Source: Rhodobacterales bacterium HKCCA1288
GTDB taxonomy: Bacteria; Pseudomonadota; Alphaproteobacteria; Rhodobacterales; Rhodobacteraceae
Length of the DNA: 64,000 nt
Assembly (NCBI GenBank): GCA_015693905.1
Contig: CP065161.1
Span: 1,054,001 to 1,118,000, forward strand
Direction: 5' to 3'
Shown: positions 26,064 to 34,391 of the stretch, piece by piece
Numbering within the stretch: position 1 is the stretch's first letter
Layout of the letters: each line of letters opens with the position of its first letter
Position numbers and translations under genes: made by a program
Notes under the pieces: model-generated
Database searches by the model: none
Told to the model about the DNA's origin: nothing
What the model saw: only the letters and a program-made list of their open reading frames with translations

Positions 26064-26107
26064 TTGCAAATCCGTGTACACCGGTTCGATTCCGGTACTC
26101 GCCTCCA
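26064..26107 (+). other. 3' half of a tRNA-Cys(GCA) gene, probable att site
   Basis: The 44 bases read as the 3' part of a tRNA-Cys. They contain an anticodon loop TTGCAAA (GCA at 26066-26068), the 3' anticodon stem TCCG, T-arm ACCGG-TTCGATT-CCGGT, acceptor strand ACTCGCC, discriminator T and encoded CCA. Upstream sequence is AT-rich and cannot form the 5' half. The break falls in the anticodon loop, a classic crossover point for tyrosine recombinases. So this is most likely the displaced 3' end left by integration of an island to the left. The intact tRNA gene was not found in the window. Confidence 0.8.
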
Positions 26108-26404
26108 CTTCCCCCCTCGTTCTGGCATCCCCATACAAAAAATCGCCCCAAGCGGGTGGATCGTTCGCGCAATCCATAAATCCGTGCAAAAAAGAACGAA
26201 AATATTCCGTGAAATCGAAAATTGCGCAACAAATTTCCTCGATCAGCCCTGCTGCGTGACAGGAATTCTGCCGATCCTTCATGCTTAGAATTTTGGCCGC
26301 TTTCGCGGCTCTTTTCTGATGTGCTGTCCCCTTGTCAGTCTTGCATTCTCACGTCACATGCAGCGCCACAATCGTCCCTCTCACCCGAAAAACGAGGTCA
26401 TGAG
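26108..26404. other. Gap of 297 bases between att remnant and sulfurtransferase gene
   Basis: No gene or structured RNA recognised. It presumably holds the promoter of the 26405-28688 operon. ORFs on the opposite strand run through the tRNA remnant and are discounted. Confidence 0.4.
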
Positions 26405-27358
26405 ATGAAACTTCTTTCTTATGCAGCCGCAGCTCTTGTGCTGATGGCAAATGTTGCAGCGGCGCAGTTCGGCCCTTTGGTCAGCCCCGCTGAATTGAAC
26501 GCCAGCTTGGGCACGAATGCGCCCGTCATCTTGGACATTCGCGCGCCCTCTGCAGCCGAAGGCCAAGAAAATGTGAACACCTACAGCGCAGGCCATATCG
26601 AGGGCGCAATCAACGCCCCCTACGGTCGGTTCCGTGGGCCTGCTGAAAATCCTGGCCAATTGCCCAGCGCCGAAGAGCTGACCGCATTGCTGCGTGAATT
26701 GGGTTTGCGCCAGAACCAGACTGTTGTGATTGCCCATCAAGGCGCGAATGAAACCGATTTCGGTGCCGCGGCGCGTGTTTATTGGACGTTGAAATCCGCA
26801 GGTTTTGGAAATCTGTCGATCCTCAATGGCGGCGTTGCCGCATGGACGGAGGCAGGGCTTGCACTGTCGACCGAGGCAACCACCCCAACACCAAGCACGA
26901 TCACTGTCACCCTCTCTGATCAGTGGACAGCCACGGCAGAGCAAATCCAGACTGTGATTGCAGGCGGCAGCAATGGTTTGTTGCTTGATGCGCGCCCTGA
27001 AAGCTTCTGGAACGGTGACCAAAGCCACCCTGCCGCTGCCCGTCCAGGCACGCTGCCGCAGTCGCAATATTTTGTGCATAGCAGCTGGTTCGACAATGGC
27101 CCTGCGATTGTGGACGCCGATGCCGCGCGTGCTTTGGCCGAGGCCGAGGGGTTCACGGATGCAGAAACCTTGGTGTCTTTCTGCAACACGGGCCACTGGG
27201 CTGCAACCAACTGGTTTGCCCTCTCGGAATTGGCAGGGATTGAGAATGTGAAGCTCTACCCCGAATCCATGGTCGGATGGTCGAATGCAGGTTATGAGAT
27301 GGCCAATGTCCCTGGCCCAATCCGCAACCTGTGGAACCAGATCAAATCGGTTTTCTGA
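26405..27358 (+). CDS. Secreted double-rhodanese sulfurtransferase
   Basis: A 317-residue protein with a signal peptide (MKLLSYAAAALVLMANVAAA, then QF). Two rhodanese domains follow. The first (ILDIRAPSAAEG, YSAGHIEGAINAP) lacks the catalytic Cys, having AHQGANE in its place. The second carries C260 in SFCNTGHWA. This layout is that of 3-mercaptopyruvate/thiosulfate sulfurtransferases, here periplasmic. The frame extends back to 26222 but the signal peptide fixes ATG 26405. It is followed after 11 bases by a thiosulfate transporter, so the pair probably handles periplasmic thiosulfate or persulfide. Confidence 0.83.
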   Translation: MKLLSYAAAALVLMANVAAAQFGPLVSPAELNASLGTNAPVILDIRAPSAAEGQENVNTYSAGHIEGAINAPYGRFRGPAENPGQLPSAEELTALLRELGLRQNQTVVIAHQGANETDFGAAARVYWTLKSAGFGNLSILNGGVAAWTEAGLALSTEATTPTPSTITVTLSDQWTATAEQIQTVIAGGSNGLLLDARPESFWNGDQSHPAAARPGTLPQSQYFVHSSWFDNGPAIVDADAARALAEAEGFTDAETLVSFCNTGHWAATNWFALSELAGIENVKLYPESMVGWSNAGYEMANVPGPIRNLWNQIKSVF

Positions 27359-27369
27359 GGAGAGACGCA

Positions 27370-28515
27370 ATGGCGCCGCTGGCCCAAAGCGACCAAAGCA
27401 GCCACTTAGACCGCCCCCAACGCCCCGCGCGTTGGGGGCGGCTTGCCTTGCTGGTTGGCGCGATTTCTTTTGTTTTGATCCTTGCCGCTGCTGCGGGTGC
27501 GCGGTTCGGTCTGCTTTTGCTGATCGGTCTTGGCCTTGGTGCAACGCTTGAAGGGTTGCGGTTTGGCTTCGCTGGGCCGTGGCGCGCGATGATCCTGCGC
27601 CGTGATCCATCGGGCCTCTTTGCGCAGCTCTTGGCCATCGCCCTTGTGGCCGCTGTGGCCTTCCCGCTATTGGCCAGCCATTCAGGCGAGTTGATCGGGG
27701 CCCATGCGCCCATCGGGTTTGCCATGGTGGGCGGTGCTTTTGTCTTTGGCATCGCAATGCAAGTGGTTCTGGGCTGTGGCTCTGGCACCTTGGTTAATGC
27801 AGGCAGCGGCAATCCCGTGGCATTGGTCGCGTTACCTTTCTTCGCCATTGGCAGCTTTCTGGGCGCTGCACATCTCAACTGGTGGACGTCACTTGGCACT
27901 TTGCCTCTTGTCGCGCTTGAGGGCGGCGCGGGTCTTGGCCTTACCCTTATAGGGCTTGGCACTGTCGCGCTCATGGTGTGGATTTTCGCCGAAAAAGGCC
28001 AACGCCGCCTGCCCCGCCGTCTTGTAATGGCCGCAATATTGGTCGCTCTCTTGGCACTGGGCAATCTTGTGGTCGCAGGGCAACCTTGGGGCGTGGTTTA
28101 TGGTCTTGGCCTTTGGGTGGCTAAGGGCGTCAGTGCGACAGGCGTTGATCTGACGCTCAACCCGTTTTGGGGAAGCCCCGCCCATGCTGAACGCATCGCG
28201 CAAAGCCTTTTGACCGATGTCACCTCGCTCACCAATCTTGGCCTGATCGGGGGCGCATTCATCGTGGCCGCGTGGCGCGCGGGCCTCTCGCAACCAATCC
28301 CGCGACTGCCCTTGATTGCGTGGGGTGCTACGATCCTTGCGGGGCTTGCGCTTGGCTACTCCTCACGCCTTGCCTTTGGCTGTAATGTGGGTGCCTTTTT
28401 CAGCGGCATTTCCACAGGCAGCCTGCATGGATGGGTTTGGTTTGCAGCAGCCTTTGTTGGATCCATCATCGGTGTGCGTCTGCGCCCGCTTCTACAACTG
28501 GAGCCCCGCACATGA
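27370..28515 (+). CDS. tsuA: YeeE/YedE (TsuA-like) thiosulfate transporter
   Basis: A 381-residue polytopic membrane protein with the two Cys-containing signatures of the YeeE/YedE family: VLGCGSGTLVNAGSG and FGCNVGAFFSGI. These conserved cysteines bind thiosulfate in TsuA. It has a cytosolic N-terminal tail, and ATG 27370 is preceded by AGGAGAGA. Its gene neighbour is a periplasmic rhodanese, and a 58-residue protein overlaps its end by 4 bases, so the three form an operon for sulfur-compound uptake. Confidence 0.85.
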   Translation: MAPLAQSDQSSHLDRPQRPARWGRLALLVGAISFVLILAAAAGARFGLLLLIGLGLGATLEGLRFGFAGPWRAMILRRDPSGLFAQLLAIALVAAVAFPLLASHSGELIGAHAPIGFAMVGGAFVFGIAMQVVLGCGSGTLVNAGSGNPVALVALPFFAIGSFLGAAHLNWWTSLGTLPLVALEGGAGLGLTLIGLGTVALMVWIFAEKGQRRLPRRLVMAAILVALLALGNLVVAGQPWGVVYGLGLWVAKGVSATGVDLTLNPFWGSPAHAERIAQSLLTDVTSLTNLGLIGGAFIVAAWRAGLSQPIPRLPLIAWGATILAGLALGYSSRLAFGCNVGAFFSGISTGSLHGWVWFAAAFVGSIIGVRLRPLLQLEPRT

Positions 28516-28688
28516 CAGTGTCTCGCAAACATGGGGTCATCGCGCTGTTCGTGATGATCGGCGCTCTTTTGGCCTTTGATCTTGGCCACAGCGCACCGCT
28601 TGATCCATTCCGCGCCCCTGCCATTCTGGCACTGGGTTCAGGTCAAGCCGCCAGCGGCGCGCATTGCGCCGCAGCGCCCGGGTCTTAA
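28512..28688 (+). CDS. Small single-span protein coupled to tsuA
   Basis: A 58-residue protein with one hydrophobic segment (GVIALFVMIGALLAFDLG) near the N-terminus and a short polar tail with a Cys near the end. Its ATG overlaps the transporter stop (ATGA). I do not know a family. A small accessory subunit of the transporter is the simplest reading. A hairpin with an A-tract follows immediately. Confidence 0.6.
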   Translation: MTVSRKHGVIALFVMIGALLAFDLGHSAPLDPFRAPAILALGSGQAASGAHCAAAPGS

Positions 28689-28712
28689 AAAGTGACGCGA
28701 GGATATCGTCAC
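28687..28712 (-). terminator. Short hairpin terminator after the nuclease gene
   Basis: GTGACG (28692-28697) pairs with CGTCAC (28707-28712). On the minus strand it is followed by five T, just beyond the nuclease stop at 28719. The stem is only 6 bp, so strength is moderate; it may also slow plus-strand transcripts of the sulfur operon. Confidence 0.5.
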
Positions 28713-28718
28713 GCGGAT

Positions 28719-29279
28719 TTAACGTGATTGTCCTTGGCGATTGGCTTCAAATTTCGCCCATATATCCATGCGGCCACGCTGACGCGCGTCCGCTAACCAT
28801 AACTTGCGGCGCACGCCCGCAACTTCGAGATGGCGATATTTGCCATTAGAAAATTTCGGCCAATCAATAGCCAGCCCCTGTTTCACCAACTCGGCAGATA
28901 AATCGCGCCCGTCTGGCAAAGTGCAAAGTGCAACACTGCGTCCATGACCGTCACTTTCAATTATTTCGGCTTGGATCGTTTGCCCCTTGCAAAGCTTGAC
29001 CATAGCCCATTTGGCTTGCTTTCCATACGGGTGTTCAAGTTCTGGCGCATCAATACCGAACAACCTAATTTGCTGCTTATTGATCGTAATAGTATCGCCA
29101 TCGGTGACATAGGCAGCTCCGCAAATTATTCGGCGCTGAACCTGCGCGACTGAAGATGAGGAACTAAAAGCCTTATTGCGCGGCTGTTGACGCCTTTCAC
29201 GACCAGATGAAGATGCTGAATGCTGGAATGCCATGAAAAAAATGGCAACCAACACCCCGATCCCAAACAATACTTCCAT
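28719..29279 (-). CDS. Thermonuclease (SNase)-family protein, membrane-anchored
   Basis: A 186-residue protein with an N-terminal membrane anchor (VLFGIGVLVAIFFMAF) and a staphylococcal-nuclease-like domain. VTDGDTITI, IRLFGIDAPE and DGHGRSVAL contain the Asp, Arg and Glu positions of the catalytic site, and GLAIDWPKFSNG matches the family. It probably degrades or processes nucleic acid at the periplasmic face. The start may instead be 29312, which would lengthen the cytosolic tip by 11 residues; neither start has a clear ribosome site. Confidence 0.8.
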   Translation of the reverse strand: MEVLFGIGVLVAIFFMAFQHSASSSGRERRQQPRNKAFSSSSSVAQVQRRIICGAAYVTDGDTITINKQQIRLFGIDAPELEHPYGKQAKWAMVKLCKGQTIQAEIIESDGHGRSVALCTLPDGRDLSAELVKQGLAIDWPKFSNGKYRHLEVAGVRRKLWLADARQRGRMDIWAKFEANRQGQSR

Positions 29280-29370
29280 TCGCGCAATCTTTATCAATAA
29301 TATATAAAACATACATTATTGATAAATCAGCGGCAATATCCACTGAACAAATTACTTTATTTAATTCACG

Positions 29371-29402
29371 AAAAACGAGCGCGAGGGGTGCCCCTCGCGC
29401 GC
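29371..29402 (-). terminator. Strong intrinsic terminator of the aminotransferase gene
   Basis: A 10-bp GC stem, GCGCGAGGGG (29379-29388) with CCCCTCGCGC (29391-29400), has a TG loop. On the minus strand it is followed by GTTTTT. It lies 8 bases past the stop of the gene ending at 29410. Confidence 0.85.
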
Positions 29403-29409
29403 TAAGACC

Positions 29410-30579
29410 TCACAACACCTTCGCAATACGATCAAGCGCAGCGAGGATATTCTCGGTGGAATTGGCGTATGAAAAGCGCACATAGCCCTCGCCCATCGCG
29501 CCAAAACTCGTGCCCGCCACTGTGGCCACGCCCGCCTCGTTCAGGAACAGGTTCTGTGCCTCCACGGCCGTCATGCCTGTGCCCGAGATATTTGGGAATG
29601 CATAAAACGCACCCGCCGCATCGGTGCAGGTCACGCCTTTTAGGCTGTTCAACCCCTCAACAATCACTTGTCTGCGCGCATCGAATTGGGCGACCATCTC
29701 GCGCACGGCATCTTGAGGGCCATTGAGCGCCGCAATCCCTGCAAATTGCGTAGCGGCATTCACACAGGAATGGTCATTGATGCACAGGCGGGTCACATGC
29801 GGCACGCAGGCCTCAGGCCAAACGGCATAACCCAAACGCCACCCTGTCATCGCATAGGTCTTTGACCACCCATCGAGCATGATCAATCGATCCCGAATTT
29901 CTGGATATTGCAGAAGCGAAACATGCTCACGCCCGCCATAAAGCATGTTGGAATAGATCTCATCCGACATCAGCGCCACATGGGGATGATCCAAAAGACC
30001 CGCGACTAACTTGTCGATCTCTTCCTTCGGGGTCACACCGCCCGTTGGGTTTGCAGGCGAGTTGATGATGATCAACCGCGTCTTGGGCGTGATCTGTGCC
30101 AAGACCTCCTCTGCCGAAAAGGAAAATCCGTTTTCCTCGCGCAGCGCAATCGGCACAGGGGTTGCCCCTGAATAGCGGATGACAGATTCGTAGATCGGGA
30201 ACCCAGGGTTGGGATACATGATTTCTGCGCCAGGCTCGCCGAACATCATCACCGCAAAGAACATCGTGGGCTTGCCCCCAGGAACGGCGACCACACAATC
30301 AGGGTTCACCTCTACCCCATGGCGGCGATGCAAATCGGCGGCCACCGCCTCGCGCAGTGCGGGCAGGCCATTGGCGGGCGTATATCCATGATGACCATCC
30401 CGCAGCGCCTTGATGCCTGCCTCAACGATATGCTCAGGCGTCCGAAAATCGGGCTGACCGATGCCCAGATTGATGATGTCGCGCCCCTCGGCGGCCAAGG
30501 CTTGCGCGCGGGCCAAAACGACAAAGGCAGATTCCGTGCCCAAGCGAGACAGGCTTTGGGCGAATTTCAAGTCAGACAT
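29410..30579 (-). CDS. PLP-dependent class I aminotransferase
   Basis: A 389-residue aspartate-aminotransferase-fold protein. It has NLGIGQPDFRTPEHI, the ring-stacking and Asn region SPANPTGG, DEIYSNM, and the PLP lysine in WSKTYAMTGWRLGY. The final Arg is in EGYVRFSYANS. ATG 30579 follows AGGGAG; the longer frame crosses an operator. Substrate cannot be fixed. It is divergent from the threonate operon across a palindromic operator, so it is likely co-regulated. Amination of glyoxylate or hydroxypyruvate made in these pathways is a plausible but unproven role. Confidence 0.82.
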   Translation of the reverse strand: MSDLKFAQSLSRLGTESAFVVLARAQALAAEGRDIINLGIGQPDFRTPEHIVEAGIKALRDGHHGYTPANGLPALREAVAADLHRRHGVEVNPDCVVAVPGGKPTMFFAVMMFGEPGAEIMYPNPGFPIYESVIRYSGATPVPIALREENGFSFSAEEVLAQITPKTRLIIINSPANPTGGVTPKEEIDKLVAGLLDHPHVALMSDEIYSNMLYGGREHVSLLQYPEIRDRLIMLDGWSKTYAMTGWRLGYAVWPEACVPHVTRLCINDHSCVNAATQFAGIAALNGPQDAVREMVAQFDARRQVIVEGLNSLKGVTCTDAAGAFYAFPNISGTGMTAVEAQNLFLNEAGVATVAGTSFGAMGEGYVRFSYANSTENILAALDRIAKVL

Positions 30580-30621
30580 GCGCGCTCCCTCTATGATGCG
30601 CGGCCAAAATGGCCACTCTTT

Positions 30622-30635
30622 TTTGGTATACCAAA
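30622..30635. promoter_or_regulatory. UxuR-type operator TTTGGTATACCAAA
   Basis: A perfect 14-base palindrome between the divergent aminotransferase and ltnD genes. The core TGGTATACCA recurs at 38617, 46962 and 52784 and, with one change, at 52828. It closely resembles the operator bound by the GntR/FCD regulators UxuR and ExuR. Confidence 0.75.
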
Positions 30636-30735
30636 CTTGTGATACCCAAGGCATAGAGCTATGTGAAGAGGGCAGCAACCTCAAGCATGACGCGCGAAGG
30701 GTTGCATCTCACAACTCAGGCAAAGGGGCCGAGAC

Positions 30736-31629
30736 ATGCAAAAGATCGGGATTATCGGATTGGGGTCTATGGGCTATGGGATGGCGCGCAATCTGATCAA
30801 GGCGGGTCATCAGGTTTGGGGCCATGATATTAACCCCGATGCGGTCGCGCGACTTGTGGCAGATGGCGCACAAGCAGGTGCGCTCCTAGATCATGCCGAG
30901 GCTTTGGACGCGCTAGTTGTGGTCGTGCTCAACGCGGCGCAAACCGAAGCCGTCCTTTTCGGCCCTGAGGGCGTGGCGGCGGCGCTTCAACGAAACACAG
31001 TGATCCTTTCTTGCGCCACAATCCCCCCTGCTTTTGCCGCCGAAATGGAAGCGCGCGCAGAAAGCGCAGGGCTGCTTTATCTGGACGCGCCAATTTCTGG
31101 CGGGGCGATTAAGGCCGCCTCGGGTGAGTTGACGATCATGGCCTCGGGGCGCAAAGCGGCCTTTGATGCCGCAAAGCCCGCACTCGATGCCATCTCTGCA
31201 AAGGTCTTTGAAATGGGCGACCGCGCGGGGGCAGGCTCTGCGATGAAGGCCACAAATCAAATGTTGGCAGGTATTCACATCGCCTCAATGGCCGAGGCGA
31301 TTACCTTTGCCCTGGCGCAGGGCATCTCTCCTGAGCGGTTTTTAGAGGTGGTGTCGCAAAGCGCGGGAACCAGTTGGATGTTAGAAAACCGCGCCCCCCA
31401 CATCATCGAAGGTGATTACACCCCACGCAGCACCATCAATATCTGGCCCAAGGATTTGGGGATTGTGATGGATATTGCGCAAAACTCGGGCTTTTCCGCC
31501 CCGATCACTGAGGCCGCGCTTGCGTTATTCAAGGAGGCCGCAGCGCAGGGTCTTGGGGCAGAGGATGACGCAGCCCTTGCCAAACTCTATGCCAAGGCCG
31601 CAGGTCTGACCTTACCCAAGGGAGAATAA
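30736..31629 (+). CDS. ltnD: L-threonate dehydrogenase (beta-hydroxyacid dehydrogenase family)
   Basis: A 297-residue protein with Rossmann start KIGIIGLGSMGYGMARN, substrate motif DAPISGGAIKAASG and catalytic lysine in SAMKATNQMLAG. These are signatures of the 3-hydroxyisobutyrate dehydrogenase family. As the first gene before otnK, otnC and otnI, it matches LtnD, which oxidises L-threonate at C2 to 2-oxo-tetronate. The operon promoter carries the 30622 operator. A related tetronate could be the true substrate. Confidence 0.85.
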   Translation: MQKIGIIGLGSMGYGMARNLIKAGHQVWGHDINPDAVARLVADGAQAGALLDHAEALDALVVVVLNAAQTEAVLFGPEGVAAALQRNTVILSCATIPPAFAAEMEARAESAGLLYLDAPISGGAIKAASGELTIMASGRKAAFDAAKPALDAISAKVFEMGDRAGAGSAMKATNQMLAGIHIASMAEAITFALAQGISPERFLEVVSQSAGTSWMLENRAPHIIEGDYTPRSTINIWPKDLGIVMDIAQNSGFSAPITEAALALFKEAAAQGLGAEDDAALAKLYAKAAGLTLPKGE

Positions 31630-31633
31630 CACA

Positions 31634-32905
31634 ATGACCACGCTTTTTGGTGCAATTGCCGATGATTTCACTGGCGCCACGGATCTTGCAGGGCTTTTGG
31701 CGCGCAGCGGATACCCTGTTTCCTTGCGGATTGGCGTTCCTGAGGAACCGCCACAGGACACAAGCCCCTTTGAGGTCATCGCCCTTAAAATCCGCACTGA
31801 GCCCGTGACAGATGCGGTTGCAGAGGCGCGCGCGGCCCTCGCATGGCTCAAGCGCGCGGGAGCACAGCAGTATTTTTGGAAATACTGCTCAACCTTCGAC
31901 TCGACCCCAGAGGGCAATATCGGGCCAGTGGCCGAGGCGATTATGGCCGATCTGGGTGTCGCGCAGACAATCTATTGCCCCGCCTTTCCCGAAAATGGCC
32001 GTGCCATTTTCATGGGCAATTTGTTTGTAGGCCAATTGCCCTTGTCAGAAAGCCCTATGAAAGATCACCCCCTGACGCCCATGCGCGACAGCAATCTGAT
32101 GCGGCTTTTGCAACCGCAGGTGCGTGGAAAAGTTGGGCTGATTGATCGCCTGATTGTTGCCGCAGGGGCCGCGGCCATTAAAAAAGCTTGTGCAGACTTG
32201 GCCGAGAAAAACGTGGCGCATATCGTGGTCGATGCGGTGGAAAATGCCGATCTTGCGCGGATCACCGAGGCCTGCGCCGATATGCGGTTTCTGACGGGCG
32301 GCTCTGCGATTGCGATGCCGATTCCCCAGATTTATGCCAAGCGCGGCCTACTGGCTGCGCATGAGAAGGAAACCACACCCCGCGACATCGCGCCTGAAGG
32401 GGTCGTTTTATCTGGCAGTTGCTCTGCCATGACAAATGCACAAGTTGCGCGGTATCAATCCCAAGGAAGGCCCAGTTTCCAGCTTGACCCCCTAAGCCTG
32501 AAGGCAAGGAGCCTGCAACCCGCCATGGATTGGCTTGCAGCGCAAGATCTCGCAGCGCAGCCCCTCATCTATGCGACCGCAACACCCGATGCGGTGCGCG
32601 CCGCACAAGACCAATTGGGCAAGGCCGAGGCGGGCGCAATCGTTGAGGCGGCACTTGCAGATTTGGCCGTTGCCGCGCGCGATCAGGGCGCACGGCGGAT
32701 TGTGGTCGCGGGCGGGGAAACCTCAGGCGCGGTCACAAAGGCCCTGCGGGTCGACAGGTTAGATATCGGGCCTGAAATTGCCGCAGGCGTGCCATGGTGT
32801 TTTTGCACATCAGAGGGGCAGGATATCGCCCTCACCCTCAAATCAGGCAATTTTGGCGCAGAAAGCTTTTTCAGCGATGCTTTCGCAAAATTGGAGGACG
32901 CATGA
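31634..32905 (+). CDS. otnK: 3-oxo-tetronate kinase (DUF1537 family)
   Basis: A 423-residue DUF1537 acid-sugar kinase. It opens with FGAIADDFTGATDLAGLL, the conserved substrate-binding start, has KYCSTFDST, and ends with the nucleotide-binding VVAGGETSGAVTKAL. OtnK phosphorylates 3-oxo-tetronate at O4. It is coupled to the decarboxylase gene by an ATGA overlap. Gene order ltnD-otnK-otnC-otnI matches the published L-threonate/D-erythronate pathway. Confidence 0.88.
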   Translation: MTTLFGAIADDFTGATDLAGLLARSGYPVSLRIGVPEEPPQDTSPFEVIALKIRTEPVTDAVAEARAALAWLKRAGAQQYFWKYCSTFDSTPEGNIGPVAEAIMADLGVAQTIYCPAFPENGRAIFMGNLFVGQLPLSESPMKDHPLTPMRDSNLMRLLQPQVRGKVGLIDRLIVAAGAAAIKKACADLAEKNVAHIVVDAVENADLARITEACADMRFLTGGSAIAMPIPQIYAKRGLLAAHEKETTPRDIAPEGVVLSGSCSAMTNAQVARYQSQGRPSFQLDPLSLKARSLQPAMDWLAAQDLAAQPLIYATATPDAVRAAQDQLGKAEAGAIVEAALADLAVAARDQGARRIVVAGGETSGAVTKALRVDRLDIGPEIAAGVPWCFCTSEGQDIALTLKSGNFGAESFFSDAFAKLEDA

Positions 32906-33549
32906 GTTCTGAATCCAAACTGCGCGAGCAGATTTGCCTCTTGGCGAAATCGATGTTCGATCGTGGCCTGACGGGGGGATCAACAGGCAATATCTCCGCC
33001 CGCACCGAAGATGGGGGGCTTTTGGTTTCGCCCACAGGCAGTTCCTTCGGGCGGCTTGATCCCGCCAAGTTGTCCCGCTTCGATGCAGCGGGCCAACATA
33101 TCGCGGGCCTGAAACCAACCAAGGAAATGCCGCTTCACAGTGCCTTTTACGAGACACGAAAATCAGCAGGCGCGGTGGTTCATTTACACTCTTGCCATTC
33201 TGTGGCGTGGTCAATGATGCCCGAAATTGACCCAGACAACGTGCTGCCGCCGCTAACCCCTTACGCAATCATGAAACTGGGCAAGGTGCAGCTTTTGCCG
33301 TTCTTCATGCCAGGCGATGCCGCAATGGGCGAAGCCCTGCGCAGTCTGGGGGGCAAACGCAGCGCCGTTTTGCTTGCCAATCACGGACCAGTGGTTGCAG
33401 GCAAAGATGTCGAGGCCGCCTGCAACGCAATTGAGGAGCTGGAGGAAACAGCCAAGCTTGCGATCATGATGCGTGGCTTTGATGCCCGCGCCTTGACGCC
33501 TGCACAGGTGCGCGATGTCGTACGTAAATTCGAGGTGGAGTGGGAGTGA
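32902..33549 (+). CDS. otnC: 3-oxo-tetronate 4-phosphate decarboxylase (class II aldolase fold)
   Basis: A 215-residue class II aldolase/adducin protein with GGSTGNISAR, SPTGSSFG and zinc ligands in VVHLHSCHSVAW (HxH), then LANHGPVVAG. OtnC decarboxylates 3-oxo-tetronate 4-phosphate to dihydroxyacetone phosphate. ATG 32902 overlaps the otnK stop. The end shares one base with the otnI start (TGATG). Confidence 0.87.
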   Translation: MSSESKLREQICLLAKSMFDRGLTGGSTGNISARTEDGGLLVSPTGSSFGRLDPAKLSRFDAAGQHIAGLKPTKEMPLHSAFYETRKSAGAVVHLHSCHSVAWSMMPEIDPDNVLPPLTPYAIMKLGKVQLLPFFMPGDAAMGEALRSLGGKRSAVLLANHGPVVAGKDVEAACNAIEELEETAKLAIMMRGFDARALTPAQVRDVVRKFEVEWE

Positions 33550-34310
33550 TGCGTTTTTCTGCAAATTTAGGGTTTCTATGGGCTGACCGCCCCCTGCCTG
33601 ATGCCATCCGCGCAGCAAAAGCGGCAGGGTTTGATGCGGTCGAATGTCATTGGCCCTATGCCCATGACCCGCATGATGTGAAGGCCGCCTTAGATGAAAC
33701 AGGTCTTGAGATGCTTGGGCTCAACACAAGCCGAGGCGATGTTGCGGCTGGCGAAAACGGATTGGCTGCTTTGCCCAACCGCGAGGCAGAGGCGCGCGCC
33801 GCGATTGATCAAGCCCTCGACTATGCCCAGATCATCGGCGCAGGCGCTGTGCATGTAATGGCAGGGTTCGCCAGTGGCGAAAGCGCCCATAAGACCTTTG
33901 TAGCCAATCTGCGCTACGCGACCACACAGGCCGCCGAAAAGGGCATCACAATATTGATTGAGCCCCTCAATCACTATGATGCAAAGGGCTATTTCCTTGC
34001 GACAACCGCACAAGCGGTCGCCATCATAGAAGAAGTCAAATCCCCAAATTTGCGGCTGATGTTTGACTGCTATCATGTTCAGTTGATGGAGGGGGATTTG
34101 ACCAACCGCCTCAGCCGTCTGTTGCCTGTGATCGGGCATATTCAATTTGCCTCTGTGCCTGATCGCTGCACCCCTGATCATGGTGAGCTGAATTATGAGC
34201 ATATCTTCTCTCATATCGACAGCCTTGGTTGGGCCCGTCCGATAGGTGCAGAATATAAGCCGAAAATCGAGACAGACCTGACCTTAGACTGGATGGCACA
34301 GTTTCGCTGA
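33549..34310 (+). CDS. otnI: 2-oxo-tetronate isomerase (hydroxypyruvate isomerase family)
   Basis: A 253-residue TIM-barrel isomerase. It begins MRFSANLGFLWADRPLPDAI and has AGFDAVECHWPY, the metal-ligand Glu in ILIEPLNHYD, and MFDCYHVQ with Asp and His. The final Glu is in GAEYKP. OtnI turns 2-oxo-tetronate into 3-oxo-tetronate for OtnK. It is distinguished from Hyi only by context, which here is the full otn operon. The GntR gene follows after 80 bases. Confidence 0.87.
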   Translation: MRFSANLGFLWADRPLPDAIRAAKAAGFDAVECHWPYAHDPHDVKAALDETGLEMLGLNTSRGDVAAGENGLAALPNREAEARAAIDQALDYAQIIGAGAVHVMAGFASGESAHKTFVANLRYATTQAAEKGITILIEPLNHYDAKGYFLATTAQAVAIIEEVKSPNLRLMFDCYHVQLMEGDLTNRLSRLLPVIGHIQFASVPDRCTPDHGELNYEHIFSHIDSLGWARPIGAEYKPKIETDLTLDWMAQFR

Positions 34311-34356
34311 TCCCCGCGCGTGTTTGGGATTGCGGAGGGTCTTTTTCTGCGCCAAA

Positions 34357-34377
34357 CTGGTATGACCAGTATACCAG
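34357..34377. promoter_or_regulatory. Imperfect GntR-type operator in front of the repressor gene
   Basis: CTGGTAT (34357-34363) and ATACCAG (34371-34377) are inverted 7-mers around a 7-base spacer that itself contains ACCAGT. The sequence is a distorted version of the TGGTATACCA sites elsewhere in the locus, and it lies 15-35 bases before the proposed start of the repressor. It fits weaker autoregulation. Confidence 0.5.
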
Positions 34378-34391
34378 AATCATGGCAGCCC

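Noticed and set aside
26037-26282. Minus-strand ORFs reading through the tRNA-Cys remnant
   Set aside because: Their translation includes the complement of the tRNA T-arm, typical of spurious ORFs over tRNA genes.
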